Shown one piece after another: positions 8,445-17,944 of a stretch of 64,000 nucleotides of DNA. Position numbers and translations under genes: made by a program. Source of the DNA: JAKAGZ01 sp963783855 (GTDB taxonomy: Bacteria; Bacteroidota; Ignavibacteria; Ignavibacteriales; Ignavibacteriaceae); assembly GCA_963783855.1 (NCBI GenBank), contig CAWAPE010000007.1:131828-195827 (forward strand), read 5' to 3'. How positions within the stretch are numbered: position 1 is the stretch's first letter; every line of letters begins with the position of its first letter. Under the pieces are notes generated by a model that ran no database searches, was not told the origin of the DNA, and worked only from the letters and a program-made list of their open reading frames with translations.

Positions 8445-8993
8445 TTATTTCGATTGAGTGCTGTCGTCAGGTACAAAATCCAGGACAATTGAATTCATAC
8501 AAAAACGTTTGCCCGTTGGAGGAGGACCGTCATCAAAAATATGTCCTAAGTGAGCGCCGCATCTGCCGCAAACAACTTCAGTCCTGTGCATTCCGTAAGA
8601 ATCATCTTCTTTATAAATTACGCTGTTTGGCCTGGCTGCCTCGTAAAAGCTTGGCCACCCGCAGGTACTGGCAAATTTGGCATCTGAGCGGAATAGCTTG
8701 TTACCGCAGGCGGCACAATAATATGTCCCTTTGCCCTCAAAGTCCCAGTATTTGCCCGTAAATGCCTGTTCTGTGGCTGCGTGACGGGCAACTTCATATA
8801 CATCTGTGGGAAGTATCTTTTTCCACGTTGAATCCGGCAAATCGAGCTTTGTGGTGTCAGTACGTGAGTAATATGGGTTGTTTGGCTTCGTTATTTCAGT
8901 CATATTTTTGTCATTTTTTTTGTTCTCGTGTTGTGCCTGGCAGCTTGTGAGTGTAAAAGCCGTCAGGAATAAAATAAGTGTTTTACGTATCAT
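8445..8993 (-). CDS. msrB: Peptide-methionine (R)-S-oxide reductase, lipoprotein form
   Basis: Reduces methionine-R-sulfoxide in damaged proteins. I chose the start at 8993 because MIRKTLILFLTAFTLTSCQ then forms a lipoprotein signal with lipobox LTSC, whereas a longer reading from 9035 would overlap the redoxin gene. The mature domain has the two zinc CxxC pairs (YCAACG and CGRCGAHLGH), GWPSF, and the catalytic cysteine in RFCMNS near the C-terminus. Being a lipoprotein it acts in the periplasm. Its neighbour immediately upstream encodes a periplasmic thioredoxin-like protein that could supply reducing power (inferred). Confidence 0.92.
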   Translation of the reverse strand: MIRKTLILFLTAFTLTSCQAQHENKKNDKNMTEITKPNNPYYSRTDTTKLDLPDSTWKKILPTDVYEVARHAATEQAFTGKYWDFEGKGTYYCAACGNKLFRSDAKFASTCGWPSFYEAARPNSVIYKEDDSYGMHRTEVVCGRCGAHLGHIFDDGPPPTGKRFCMNSIVLDFVPDDSTQSK

Positions 8994-9012
8994 ATTTGTT
9001 GGCCAGATAAAA

Positions 9013-10347
9013 TTAGTTCTTAAAAATTTTTGCAAGTTTATCCCCTAATTCTTTGAACCTCAAATTTTTATATAAGATGGTGCCTGCTGGATTAATTAGA
9101 AAGGTTGTTGGGTATCCTGATATTTTATATTTATAAATAATTTTTTTGTCTTTTTCCTCTAAGATCTGAGGCCAGGAAATATTATTTTCTTTAACAAATT
9201 TTTTTAATTTTTCTGCTCTGTCGTTTGCAATTCCAATTATTATGAATGATTTGTCTTTATAATCTTCATATAATTTTTTTAACCCAGGAATTTCTTCTCT
9301 ACAAGGCATGCACCAGCTACCCCAGAAGTCGAGGTAAACATATTTACCTCTCAAATCTTTAAGTGAAATAGGATTACCGGAAACAGTCTTGGCATTGAAG
9401 TCCATAGCCTTAAAGCCGGGCTGAGTACCCTGTGTTTCGGATGTGACATTTTGCCTTACAAGGGTAAGATATTTTCCGCCTGGAGTTATATTAGCAATCT
9501 TAAAATAATTGTTTCCAGCTTTTAAGAATTGGTCGGATGATTGGCTTTCCATCTCTGATAATTCAGTTAAATTATCATTTTTACTATCACAAAGTTTTAT
9601 TTCGATATATCCTTTTTCAGTCTTTCCTTTTTTATTTCTTATGTAGATATTATATGTAACGTTATTAAAGACAAAATTACCCTTGAAATATTGGTCGATG
9701 CCCACAAAAAGTTTAATAGGCGATCCCTCTTTTTTACCCCCATAAGCGTCCGGTCCATAGTCAATAAGTAAAGATATTTTGCTTTTCTTAATTTGTTTGC
9801 CATCATAATATTCAAATGTTGCTTCAACTGGTTTTATATTTTTAATTCTTTCAAAAAATTGTTCAGATTTAGACTTCGGAGATATTATGATTGGATTATC
9901 ATCACTTAAATCAAAATTATTGTTCTTATCTACAAATAGTAACAGATTCCCCTTTTTGTCATAACCGGCAGCAATTGCTATAGCTTCTTTCACAAATCTT
10001 TTTGAATATTTATCTGGCTCATACTTGTCTACCCAATCTTCCAGAACTGCAAAGTAGTATTCCTTTGATAATTTGCCTTCAATATAGCTTTGAAATGCAT
10101 GCTGCTTAAAATCAGTATGAAATATTGTAAACAAAAAATTTCTTAAACTGTCAGGCAACCCCTTGATGACCGGTTCCGTAGAATGCCAGGGGTTATCATC
10201 AGGTGTTTCTCTAAGTGGACTACCAGAGACACCAAATGGTCCAAATCCAGTTATTTTTTTCATATTTACAACAACTGTATCGCCTTCAGTAGCATGTAAT
10301 AAACTTGAAATAACGAACAGCAGGAAGAAAATTTTAGTAAATCTCAT
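9013..10347 (-). CDS. TlpA/ResA-like periplasmic thiol-disulfide oxidoreductase with large N-terminal domain
   Basis: The start is ATG 10347, which has AGGA upstream and begins a clear signal peptide (MRFTKIFFLLFVISSLLHA). Residues 20-300 form a beta-rich domain of unknown function. It contains a Ca-binding-like DKNNNFDLSDD segment near residue 150. Residues 305-444 are a TlpA/ResA-type thioredoxin domain with GSWCMPCREE (CxxC active site) and a cis-Pro at YPTTF. Such proteins reduce disulfides in exported proteins or in cytochrome c maturation. The msrB lipoprotein gene follows within 20 nt, so the two are likely co-transcribed. Confidence 0.85.
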   Translation of the reverse strand: MRFTKIFFLLFVISSLLHATEGDTVVVNMKKITGFGPFGVSGSPLRETPDDNPWHSTEPVIKGLPDSLRNFLFTIFHTDFKQHAFQSYIEGKLSKEYYFAVLEDWVDKYEPDKYSKRFVKEAIAIAAGYDKKGNLLLFVDKNNNFDLSDDNPIIISPKSKSEQFFERIKNIKPVEATFEYYDGKQIKKSKISLLIDYGPDAYGGKKEGSPIKLFVGIDQYFKGNFVFNNVTYNIYIRNKKGKTEKGYIEIKLCDSKNDNLTELSEMESQSSDQFLKAGNNYFKIANITPGGKYLTLVRQNVTSETQGTQPGFKAMDFNAKTVSGNPISLKDLRGKYVYLDFWGSWCMPCREEIPGLKKLYEDYKDKSFIIIGIANDRAEKLKKFVKENNISWPQILEEKDKKIIYKYKISGYPTTFLINPAGTILYKNLRFKELGDKLAKIFKN

Positions 10348-10363
10348 TTTATATCCTATAATA

Positions 10364-11844
10364 CTATGGAAAATTCTTTTCAAATATATTCCCGATTCCC
10401 AATATCAAGTTCGGATCAAGTATTTTTTTAATTTTAGCCATCATTTGGATATTTTTTTCGCCGTACATTTCGAGCAGATAACCAGTTTTATTTTTCCCGA
10501 TTCCGTGTTCGGCGGAAACAGTTCCGCCCAGTTCAATGGCTTTTTTACAAATTATTCCATAAAGTTTTTTACCAAGCTCAAATTGCTCCTCAGATTCGGG
10601 CAGCATATTCAAATGCATATGGGCATCCCCGAAGTGGCCATAATTTACAAAATTTAATCCGGCAGCAGCAACTTCTTTTTTCGCATAAAAATATAGTTCT
10701 TCAAATTTTGCAAAAGGCACGGCTACATCTGTCCCAAGTTTTCTGAATCCTTTTCCTGCCATATATTCATTTATTTTCCACGAAACTGCATGACGAAATT
10801 CTTTTATATTTGCTTTATCATTTTCAGAGAGGGCAAACCAGGCGCTTTCCTCGTTTCCGCTGAATTCACCTATCAGTTCCATCCATTTTTCAAAAACTAG
10901 GTCCTCATTTTCTTTATCTATTTCTTGCTCAAACCATAGCGCAGCCTTTGAATCAATAGGTACCTGGGGAAAATCTTTTGAAAGAAATTTCAAAGCGCCT
11001 TCATCAAAAAATTCCAGTGCGAGCGCATCAATAATCTTATTCTGATGAATGTCTCTCGACTTGAAGGATAATTCTCTGGCCTTTTTTAAAACCCAAGAGC
11101 ATCGTTTTCAGAATCGAAAAATACAACGCACGAAAGAAGTTTTTCCGGAGCCGGAAGTAGTCTCACTTTTATCTTAGATATAATTCCAAGCGTTCCTTCT
11201 GATCCTATGAACAGATCAATTGCATCCATATTCTTTTTGCAAAAATAACCCGATGCATTTTTTGTATCCGGCATTTCGAAATCGGGTAAATCGAGTAAAA
11301 TTTCTTTTCCTGATTCTGTCTTTAGTTTTAGGTTATAATTATTAGCTATATTCTGGCTGCGTTTTAATACTAAAACTTCTCCGTCCGCAAGAACAATTTC
11401 CAGTTCATCTATATAATTTCTTGTCGGTCCGTATTTAAAAGTTTTTGCTCCTGAAGCATTTGTTGCCACGGTTCCGCCGATAAAACAATTATCTTCTGTC
11501 GGATCAGGAGGATAGAGGAGGTTTTGACTTTTTAATTCCACCAGGAAATCTGCAAGTATTACTCCGGGTTGAAGCAAAGCGAAATTATCATCCGTGTTTA
11601 TTTCTAAGATTTTATTCAGTTTTTCAGTAGAAATTACTATCCCACCCCGGGGAACACCAGCTCCTGTCAGACCTGTATGATTTCCACTTACAGTTACTGA
11701 AGTTTTTTCTGTATTTGCCTTCTTTAAGATTTCAATTATTTCTTTCTTGTTTTCCGGAAAATATACTGCATCACAGTATCCTTTCGTGTTGGAGGCATCA
11801 ACTATAAAATTTTGAATTTCGTCGGGCGAGGTTTTAATTAGCAT
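10364..11844 (-). CDS. FAD-linked oxidase, GlcD/D-lactate dehydrogenase family, one frame break
   Basis: Two abutting frames together make one protein of about 490 residues. The first (11844 down to 11086) is the FAD_binding_4 half with SGNHTGLTGAGVPRGG, PPDPTEDNCFIGG, NASGAKTFKYG and GSEGTLGI. The second (read-through from about 11085 down to 10364) is the FAD-oxidase C-terminal half with HMHLN and GGTVSAEHGIGKNK. The match resumes if one T is added to the T4 run (plus-strand A4 at 11088-11091), giving ALGFLKKARELS. It is therefore a single-base deletion, either real or an assembly error. Members oxidise glycolate, D-lactate or other 2-hydroxyacids, and the substrate cannot be told here. Confidence 0.82.
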
Positions 11845-11898
11845 AATTTCTGGATTCTTTGGTCATTATGATTCCTTTTTTGCAGGTGAAGCAATCTA

Positions 11899-13230
11899 TT
11901 AAATTTTATTATCAATATCTCTCAATAATTCCAGGTACTCTTTCTGCACGTTAAGTTCGGGAATTGTACCTTTATCACGTTTAATATTGTGAGAAATTTC
12001 CATCTTTTCAAATAAAATATCTATTGCATCGAATGTATTAATATTGGGATTTACATTATCACGGAGGTAGTGAATTAATTTTAGTGTTCGGAATCCATCG
12101 AACCAGAATTTTTTCTGATTGTTAATTTGTTTTGCATCGTTTGTTCGGTTCAGAATTTTGCTGAATGCGCGATCAAATTCCTGCTTGACTAGAAATTTAT
12201 ATAAAGCGGGATGAATATTTTCTGCGGCTTCAAGGTAATATGAAACCAGGTCGGAATTTTTATAAAGAGCTTCGTTCCATTTCTTTAAAATTTCAAAATT
12301 TGCAGGATTGTATAATAGATATTCATCCTGCTCCTGTGCAAGGTATCTCTCAACTCTTTGCCCGGTGCCGAAAGGGACCCTCCAGGAACCACGGCCGGAA
12401 GGATAAACTGTGGTTGTATTAATTTTTTCAACATTTACCTGTTTAGCAAGTTTTTCCAGGAAGTAAAAATCTTCGGCAGCCTTTTTTTTGTTCATTCCTT
12501 CTACTTTTATATAACTTTCGTAATCACAGCACATTGTTGAACCAATTGTGTGAAATGCGAAACGGGAACCTGCGTATTTCTGAAAGAGGGCATAATATCG
12601 TAAATAATATTCGTAACAGACAATTGCTTTCGTATTTTCGTCATTCCCTGAAGTGTCGTGCCTGTAATTTACTACCGCAGCGGATAAATTCCGGTTATTG
12701 AAATTTGATGCAATTTCTGTTAAGTAGTTCTTATCAAATGTACAGTCAGCATCTGTGCAGATTAAAATCTTTTTGTTTGTGCTTTCATAATCAAAAACAG
12801 TTAAAGCCAGGTCCATTCCAATTTTACGTGCCAGCCCAACTCCACCGTGATTTTCGGGTAGTTCTTTCCCTGGCGATGAAGCATCAACAAGTCCGAGAGT
12901 TAAACCTGAAGAAATTATCGCAGTTGATAAATCATCATTAACTTGCCTGTTGATAATACTTCGAAGGAATTTAAGTGATCTCTCGTTATCAGATTTTATT
13001 TTTTCTTCTGAGGTTGCCAGGTTATTAATTACAAAAACCACAAGAGTTGAAGAAAAATATTTCACATCATTATTAATGAGTGAATCAAGTGCAGATTTTA
13101 TATTTTCAAATTCACTTATTGCAGGAATTACAATTATGTTGTTATAATATTCGTCTTTATTTAATTCTAGATTCCATTCGGAAAGAGAATACTTCTTTAT
13201 ATATTTTTCTAAATTTTCTGGGAATTTCAT
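11899..13230 (-). CDS. Family 2 glycosyltransferase-like protein
   Basis: The 443-residue soluble protein has an N-terminal GT-A-type fold: IIVIPAISEFENIKSALDSL, a central LICTDADC (DxD-like metal site, about residues 150-158) and GLARKIGMDLAL just before it. The C-terminal half (residues 210-443) has HTIGSTMCC, AAEDFYFLEKLAK, and a helical tail. The family transfers sugars from nucleotide-sugar donors. Neither acceptor nor product can be predicted. There are no membrane segments. It lies between glcD-like and miaA genes on the same strand, 9 nt from miaA, so it is probably co-transcribed with miaA. Confidence 0.7.
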   Translation of the reverse strand: MKFPENLEKYIKKYSLSEWNLELNKDEYYNNIIVIPAISEFENIKSALDSLINNDVKYFSSTLVVFVINNLATSEEKIKSDNERSLKFLRSIINRQVNDDLSTAIISSGLTLGLVDASSPGKELPENHGGVGLARKIGMDLALTVFDYESTNKKILICTDADCTFDKNYLTEIASNFNNRNLSAAVVNYRHDTSGNDENTKAIVCYEYYLRYYALFQKYAGSRFAFHTIGSTMCCDYESYIKVEGMNKKKAAEDFYFLEKLAKQVNVEKINTTTVYPSGRGSWRVPFGTGQRVERYLAQEQDEYLLYNPANFEILKKWNEALYKNSDLVSYYLEAAENIHPALYKFLVKQEFDRAFSKILNRTNDAKQINNQKKFWFDGFRTLKLIHYLRDNVNPNINTFDAIDILFEKMEISHNIKRDKGTIPELNVQKEYLELLRDIDNKI

Positions 13231-13239
13231 AATACTATT

Positions 13240-14158
13240 TTAGATTGAACTCTGATCAAACTGATTTGTTTTGATAATCTCTTTTGCTTTTTCAAAATCG
13301 GGACCTTCTACCCAGTTAATTTTCACACCTTCTTTCTCCATTTTCCTGAACCAGGTCATCTGTCTTTTAGCAAAATTATGTATTGCGCTGTTAAGTTTTT
13401 GAAACATATCGTTGCGATTGATTTCTTTTTTAATGAATTGACCTATGAATTTGTATTCTAATCCAAAGAAATTTAGTTTTTCAAAAGTAATCCCGGAGGC
13501 CAAAAGTTTCTCAACTTCCTCAATCATACCATTCTGTAGTCTTAACTTTAATCGTTCCTGTAATTCGTTTTTTAATTTCAGGACGCGGAAGCGAGACCCC
13601 AATAACCAGAGAACTAATTTCTGTTGGCTTTGTATTTTCTTCCCCATTATTTTCTGAAATAATTATCGCATTAATAATTCTTTTCTTATCCAGTAAATCT
13701 GTTGTGTTGTGTAAATTGGGATTAAGAGCTTTCAAATTTTCCCTGAGCTCATCAATACTAAATTTATCAAGTTCAGCAATTTTTTTCGGGGAAAACTCTG
13801 CTTTTGGGATATTATAATTTTGCAGAATTGCACTCAGATAAAGCCCTGTGCCCCCGACAAGAAATGGAATTCTATTTTTATCTGATATTTCCAGAAATGC
13901 TTTTCGAAAATCCTCACTAAACCGGTATAAATTATATTCTTCAGTCGGATCAATTATGTCTATTAAATGATAAGGAATGTTATTCCCGCCTATAATGTAA
14001 TCTGCTAAATCCTTTCCGGTTCCTATATCCATTCCGCGGTAAACCTGGCGTGAATCTGCTGATATAATCTCTCCGTTGAATTCATTTGCAAGTAATGCGG
14101 CAAGCCTTGTTTTACCAACGGCCGTGGGGCCTAATATTGTAATTAAATTATGGGGCAT
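13240..14158 (-). CDS. miaA: tRNA dimethylallyltransferase, one frame break
   Basis: MiaA adds the dimethylallyl group to A37 of tRNAs reading UNN codons. The N-terminal part (14158 to about 13570) has Walker A GPTAVGKT, SADSRQVYRGMDIGTGK and VGGTGLYLSA. The C-terminal part (down to 13240) has the ERLKLRLQNGMIEEVEKLL helix, LEYKFIGQF and FAKRQMTWFR. They lie in different frames. Removing one base from the T6 run at 13568-13573 joins them as PEIKNELQERL, giving about 310 residues, the normal MiaA length. So there is one extra base in a homopolymer, real or artefactual. Confidence 0.88.
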
Positions 14159-14182
14159 GCAATTATTGTTTAATACGCGGAC

Positions 14183-16678
14183 CTAAAAAACAATAGGTAA
14201 AGCTATAATAAAAGTAGTTCCCTGCCCGATTTTGCTGTCAACCAGAATATATCCACCGTGATCGGTAATTATTTTTTCAGCTATACTTAGCCCGATACCG
14301 GCTCTGTTCTTCTTTCTGCTGACAAATGGTCTGAAGATTTTTTCTTTCCAGTTTTCAGGGAGGCCTTTACCATTATCACGTAATTTAATTTTTAGATATT
14401 CTTCATCTCTTTCGGTTGTCACAAAAATTTTCCCTTCGCCGGTCATTTCTTCACAGGCATTTTTTACAATCTGGTAACAGGCTTGATAAAATTGTCCAAT
14501 ATCCAGTTTAACAACAGCATCTGTTTCTATTTTTCTGTAAATGACAGTATTTCTGGAGTCTACATATTCTGCAAGAAGTCCCAGTGTTGTATCCAAGGCT
14601 TCTTTTATGTTAACTGTGTTTAATTCAACAATATTTTTCCCTTTTGAATAAGCTTCAGCACTGGCAAGGAATTCTTCCACAGCATTTACCTGCTCAACCT
14701 GTAAAGCAAGAACCTGATTTATTTCCGAAGAAAGTTTTTTCTTCATTATAAGTGATGCATAATGTTTGATTAGCAATAGTGGGGCTTTTATATCAGCACT
14801 AATAAAACATGTAAGATCGCCAATTGATAAAAGGCGTTTTTGCCGAAGGGAAATATCGGCAATTTTTGTCCGATTTATTGCTTTAATTACACTATCTGAA
14901 ATTTCATCAAGTATTTCAACATCGATTTGTGTAAACCTTCCTCTTTCACTATTGTACAGTTCCAGTACACCAGCAGCTTCCTGGCTATTCTTCATAAATG
15001 GATAGTAGAGTGAGCTTTTAATCTTAATTCCGGTTAGATCTTCAATTACAGGATTAAAATATTTATCCTGTTTTGGGTTATCCAGAAAAATATTTCTTTT
15101 TTCAACAGCTGCAATTCCCTGTAATCCATCCGTTAATTTCATCCTGATATCGTGAATAGAAGTGCCTGATATAATTTTTGAAACGAGTTCCTTTTCTTCG
15201 TTATCAACAATGTAGAGCACAGCACCTTCCGCATTTACCAAGTCAGCCGCTTCTTCGGAAATAATATTAGTTACTTCGTCAAGATTGTTAGAGGAAAAGA
15301 TATTTTGGATCCTTTTTATAAGACCCTTATAAAAATCAGATGTTTTATCATTTGCAGATATTTCAGGGCTTGTAATATCAGGCGGATTCTGAAAACCATC
15401 TTCAATAATTCTTATTTCTTTCTCACTTTGAATTTCCGGTTGTGGTACTTCGGTCGTTTCTGATATAGATTCTTCAGGTACCAGATTTTCTTCCTTTTCA
15501 GCATCTGTCAATTTGTTTTCCTCTAGTATTTCCTCAACAGGTTCCTCTTCAATTGTATCACTAAAACCTACGTCTGTAAAAGAAGGATTAAAATCTTTTT
15601 CCGGCTCATCCGTTTCTTCCTCTGTTATTTGTTCGTCTATTACAGGACCGTGAGGAAATTCAATATCCAGTTCATTCTCTACTTCTTCAGCCGGGTCCTT
15701 TATCTGGAAGTAATCTTTGTTTTCCTCCTCATTTTTCTCTTCGGGAACTTCATCAAAAACAATATTATCGTCTGTCTCTGTTATTATATCATCAAAAGAA
15801 TTAGACTTGTCCTCTGTTTCAACCGGTTGGTCAGTTAAAGGCACCGGCGTTGGTCCTTCGGTTGGCTGGATTGAATCTGTGCCTTCCGCTGCACTATCTT
15901 TTGCTTCTTCATCCTGATTGTTCTGTACTTCATCTTCATTTTTAGGAGGATCTTTTAATCGGAAAAAGTTTTCCTCTTCTTCCTCCTTAGGCAATTCATT
16001 AAACACAAAATTATCTTCTGTTTCTGGAATTATATCATCAGGCGGTATATAGGCTTCTGCCGGTTCATCAGGTTCTTCAGTTTTGGTATTTGTTTCATGT
16101 TCTTCAGCTAACTCAATTTTCTCTTCAGCTTTTTTATCTTCCATTTCCGGTTCTTCTTTAACCGGGTCATCCAGGGAAATTTTTTCCGTGGTTTTTGAAA
16201 ATTCAGATATGGGCTCATCCTTGGTTACAAGATTTTCTGTATATTCTTCAAAATCTTGTCCCGGGATATTAAATGTTAAATGATTGCGTAAATTTTGTAG
16301 AACTTTTGTATTGGATTTAATTAGAGACTTCAGTTCGCCTAAATTAAAAGAATACATTCTGCAGTCAGTGTCTGCAATTGCTGAAGATTTCCTCGGTGTC
16401 TTTTTTAATAATTCTGTTTCGCCAAAAAAACTATCTTTGTTTTTTTCTATATAAATATTTTTGTTGTCAAGATTCGTGTATTTTAATTTTACTATTCCTT
16501 CAATCAGCAGGTAAAAATATTCACAAGGATCACCTTTTTGGTAGATAACATCCCCCTCTCTCTTACCTATTATATTTTTCGGATTAGAATACTTAGCAAT
16601 AAGTTCCTGGCTTATCTCCGAAAATAATATATTTTTCTCTAATTCAGATGGATTTTTGTTTTCAAACATATTTTTCAA
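14183..16678 (-). CDS. Cyclic-nucleotide-binding / GAF / histidine-kinase-like protein without phospho-acceptor His
   Basis: The 831-residue cytoplasmic protein has these parts in order. Residues 25-150 are a Crp-type cNMP-binding domain (GDVIYQKGDPCEYFYLL, SFFGETELL). Residues about 165-440 are a very acidic Glu/Asp/Pro linker with at least two related repeats. Residues about 465-605 are a GAF domain. Residues about 612-680 are a dimerisation region, and 690-831 a HATPase domain with N-box N740, DNGKG, and GIGLSIAEKI. In the H-box, SIGDLTCFISADIKAPL aligns with SIGQLAAGIAHEINNPL so that the phospho-acceptor His is Ala628. The protein may be a non-phosphorylating scaffold or regulator. No response regulator is adjacent. 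Confidence 0.78.
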   Translation of the reverse strand: MKNMFENKNPSELEKNILFSEISQELIAKYSNPKNIIGKREGDVIYQKGDPCEYFYLLIEGIVKLKYTNLDNKNIYIEKNKDSFFGETELLKKTPRKSSAIADTDCRMYSFNLGELKSLIKSNTKVLQNLRNHLTFNIPGQDFEEYTENLVTKDEPISEFSKTTEKISLDDPVKEEPEMEDKKAEEKIELAEEHETNTKTEEPDEPAEAYIPPDDIIPETEDNFVFNELPKEEEEENFFRLKDPPKNEDEVQNNQDEEAKDSAAEGTDSIQPTEGPTPVPLTDQPVETEDKSNSFDDIITETDDNIVFDEVPEEKNEEENKDYFQIKDPAEEVENELDIEFPHGPVIDEQITEEETDEPEKDFNPSFTDVGFSDTIEEEPVEEILEENKLTDAEKEENLVPEESISETTEVPQPEIQSEKEIRIIEDGFQNPPDITSPEISANDKTSDFYKGLIKRIQNIFSSNNLDEVTNIISEEAADLVNAEGAVLYIVDNEEKELVSKIISGTSIHDIRMKLTDGLQGIAAVEKRNIFLDNPKQDKYFNPVIEDLTGIKIKSSLYYPFMKNSQEAAGVLELYNSERGRFTQIDVEILDEISDSVIKAINRTKIADISLRQKRLLSIGDLTCFISADIKAPLLLIKHYASLIMKKKLSSEINQVLALQVEQVNAVEEFLASAEAYSKGKNIVELNTVNIKEALDTTLGLLAEYVDSRNTVIYRKIETDAVVKLDIGQFYQACYQIVKNACEEMTGEGKIFVTTERDEEYLKIKLRDNGKGLPENWKEKIFRPFVSRKKNRAGIGLSIAEKIITDHGGYILVDSKIGQGTTFIIALPIVF

Positions 16679-16718
16679 TTATATTTAGATACATTAATAT
16701 TCCGAAAGTATAAGTATA

Positions 16719-17342
16719 ATGAATTCTATCGAAATAGAAAATGGTGTAAAGCATATTTACAGCAAAGATAGGCAGTTAGCCGCAATTATTGACATTGCCG
16801 GGCCTTGTACTTTAAGACCAAGGAAGAATTATTATTATACGCTTCTGGGATCAATCATAGGACAGCAGCTTTCTACTATTGCTGCTGGTGTAATAAAAGA
16901 TAGATTTTTTAACTATTTTAACTACAAGCCTAAACCTGAAGATATATTAAAGACATCAGATGAAAAATTGAGAAGTTTTGGCTTATCCCGGGCAAAGATA
17001 AGCTACGTTAAGGATCTTTCGGATAAAATGCTGAAAGGCGAAATCCACTTCAGGGGATTAAGCAAATTATCAAACGATGAGATAATAGAAGGGTTTACCA
17101 GGGTTAAAGGTATAGGAATCTGGACCACGCATATGTTTTTAATTTTTACACTTTGCCGTCTTGATGTATTGCCTGTTGGTGATCTTGGAATAAAGAAAGC
17201 TGCGAAATTGAATTATAATCTAAGGAAATTACCGGATGAAAAACGTTTGTTCAAACTTTCCAAAGACAAATGCTGGGCACCTTATAGCTCCATTGCCGCG
17301 TGGTACTTGTGGAAGAGTATTGATATGAAAATTGTCGTCTGA
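16719..17342 (+). CDS. DNA-3-methyladenine glycosylase (AlkA/HhH-GPD family)
   Basis: Base-excision repair glycosylase of 207 residues. The HhH-GPD superfamily features are GQQLSTIAAGVIKDRF (substrate-binding helix), the helix-hairpin-helix VKGIGIWTTHMF at about 129-140, and the catalytic Asp155 in LPVGDLGIKKA. No FeS cluster cysteines follow, as expected for AlkA-type rather than EndoIII-type enzymes. It removes alkylated bases. It is divergently transcribed from the kinase-like gene with a 40-nt shared promoter region and is probably monocistronic. Confidence 0.85.
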   Translation: MNSIEIENGVKHIYSKDRQLAAIIDIAGPCTLRPRKNYYYTLLGSIIGQQLSTIAAGVIKDRFFNYFNYKPKPEDILKTSDEKLRSFGLSRAKISYVKDLSDKMLKGEIHFRGLSKLSNDEIIEGFTRVKGIGIWTTHMFLIFTLCRLDVLPVGDLGIKKAAKLNYNLRKLPDEKRLFKLSKDKCWAPYSSIAAWYLWKSIDMKIVV

Positions 17343-17386
17343 TATTATTAAATTTACAGGAATCTTTTAACTTAATATAGCATCAT

Positions 17387-17944
17387 ATGGATGAAGTAGA
17401 ACTTATAAGTAAGGCGCAGACCGGGGATAGACAGGCTCTTTCTGAACTCGTTAAAAAGTACGAAAAAACGGTGTATAATTTTTCTTTTAAAATTTGCCGT
17501 AATCCTGAAAAAGCGGAAAATACCATGCAGGAAACTTTTATGAGCATGGTTAAGTCCTTAAAGCAATTTGATGGTAAATCAAAGCTTTCAACGTGGCTTT
17601 ACAGGGTTGTAGTTAATCACTGCCTTATGGATCTTAGAAAAAAGAAGCGCAATTTTGTTTCTATAGATGATGATGAAGGAGAAGTACCAGAAGGCAGCCT
17701 GATACCAGACTGGAAAAATATTCCCGACGATGTGACGGAAAATAATGAATTGAAAAAAATACTTGATGATGCAATAAATAAACTTCAGCCTGATTATAGG
17801 GTTGTGTTTGTGTTAAGGGATGTTAACGGATTGTCTACAGAAGAAACAGCAAAAATAACTGATCTTTCAGTGCCTGCTGTAAAATCAAGATTGCACAGAG
17901 CGAGATCATTTTTAAGAAATGAAATCAGCAAGGTGATGGAATAA
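17387..17944 (+). CDS. ECF-type RNA polymerase sigma factor
   Basis: A 185-residue sigma-70-family ECF factor. Region 2 covers residues 5-75 (GDRQALSELVKKYEKTVYNF, STWLYRVVVNHCLMDLRKK). Region 4 covers residues 125-180, with a helix-turn-helix (LSTEETAKITDLSVPAVKSRLHRAR). Its stop codon overlaps the start of the zinc-finger anti-sigma gene by one base, a standard sigma/anti-sigma pair. The regulon is unknown. The downstream rhodanese gene may be part of it (inferred from position only). Confidence 0.92.
   Translation: MDEVELISKAQTGDRQALSELVKKYEKTVYNFSFKICRNPEKAENTMQETFMSMVKSLKQFDGKSKLSTWLYRVVVNHCLMDLRKKKRNFVSIDDDEGEVPEGSLIPDWKNIPDDVTENNELKKILDDAINKLQPDYRVVFVLRDVNGLSTEETAKITDLSVPAVKSRLHRARSFLRNEISKVME

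Noticed and set aside
8618..8950. Short frames on both strands inside msrB
   Set aside because: They are out-of-frame shadows of a gene with complete catalytic and zinc motifs.
11080..11095. Programmed -1 frameshift at the T4A6 tract of the glcD-like gene
   Set aside because: In the zero frame the TAA stop comes directly after GGG TTT, before the A-run, so no proper slippery heptamer is in register.
13560..13580. Programmed frameshift at A6 in miaA
   Set aside because: The needed change is +1 (one extra base), not the -1 that an A-AAA-AAC heptamer would give, and miaA is not known to use frameshifting.
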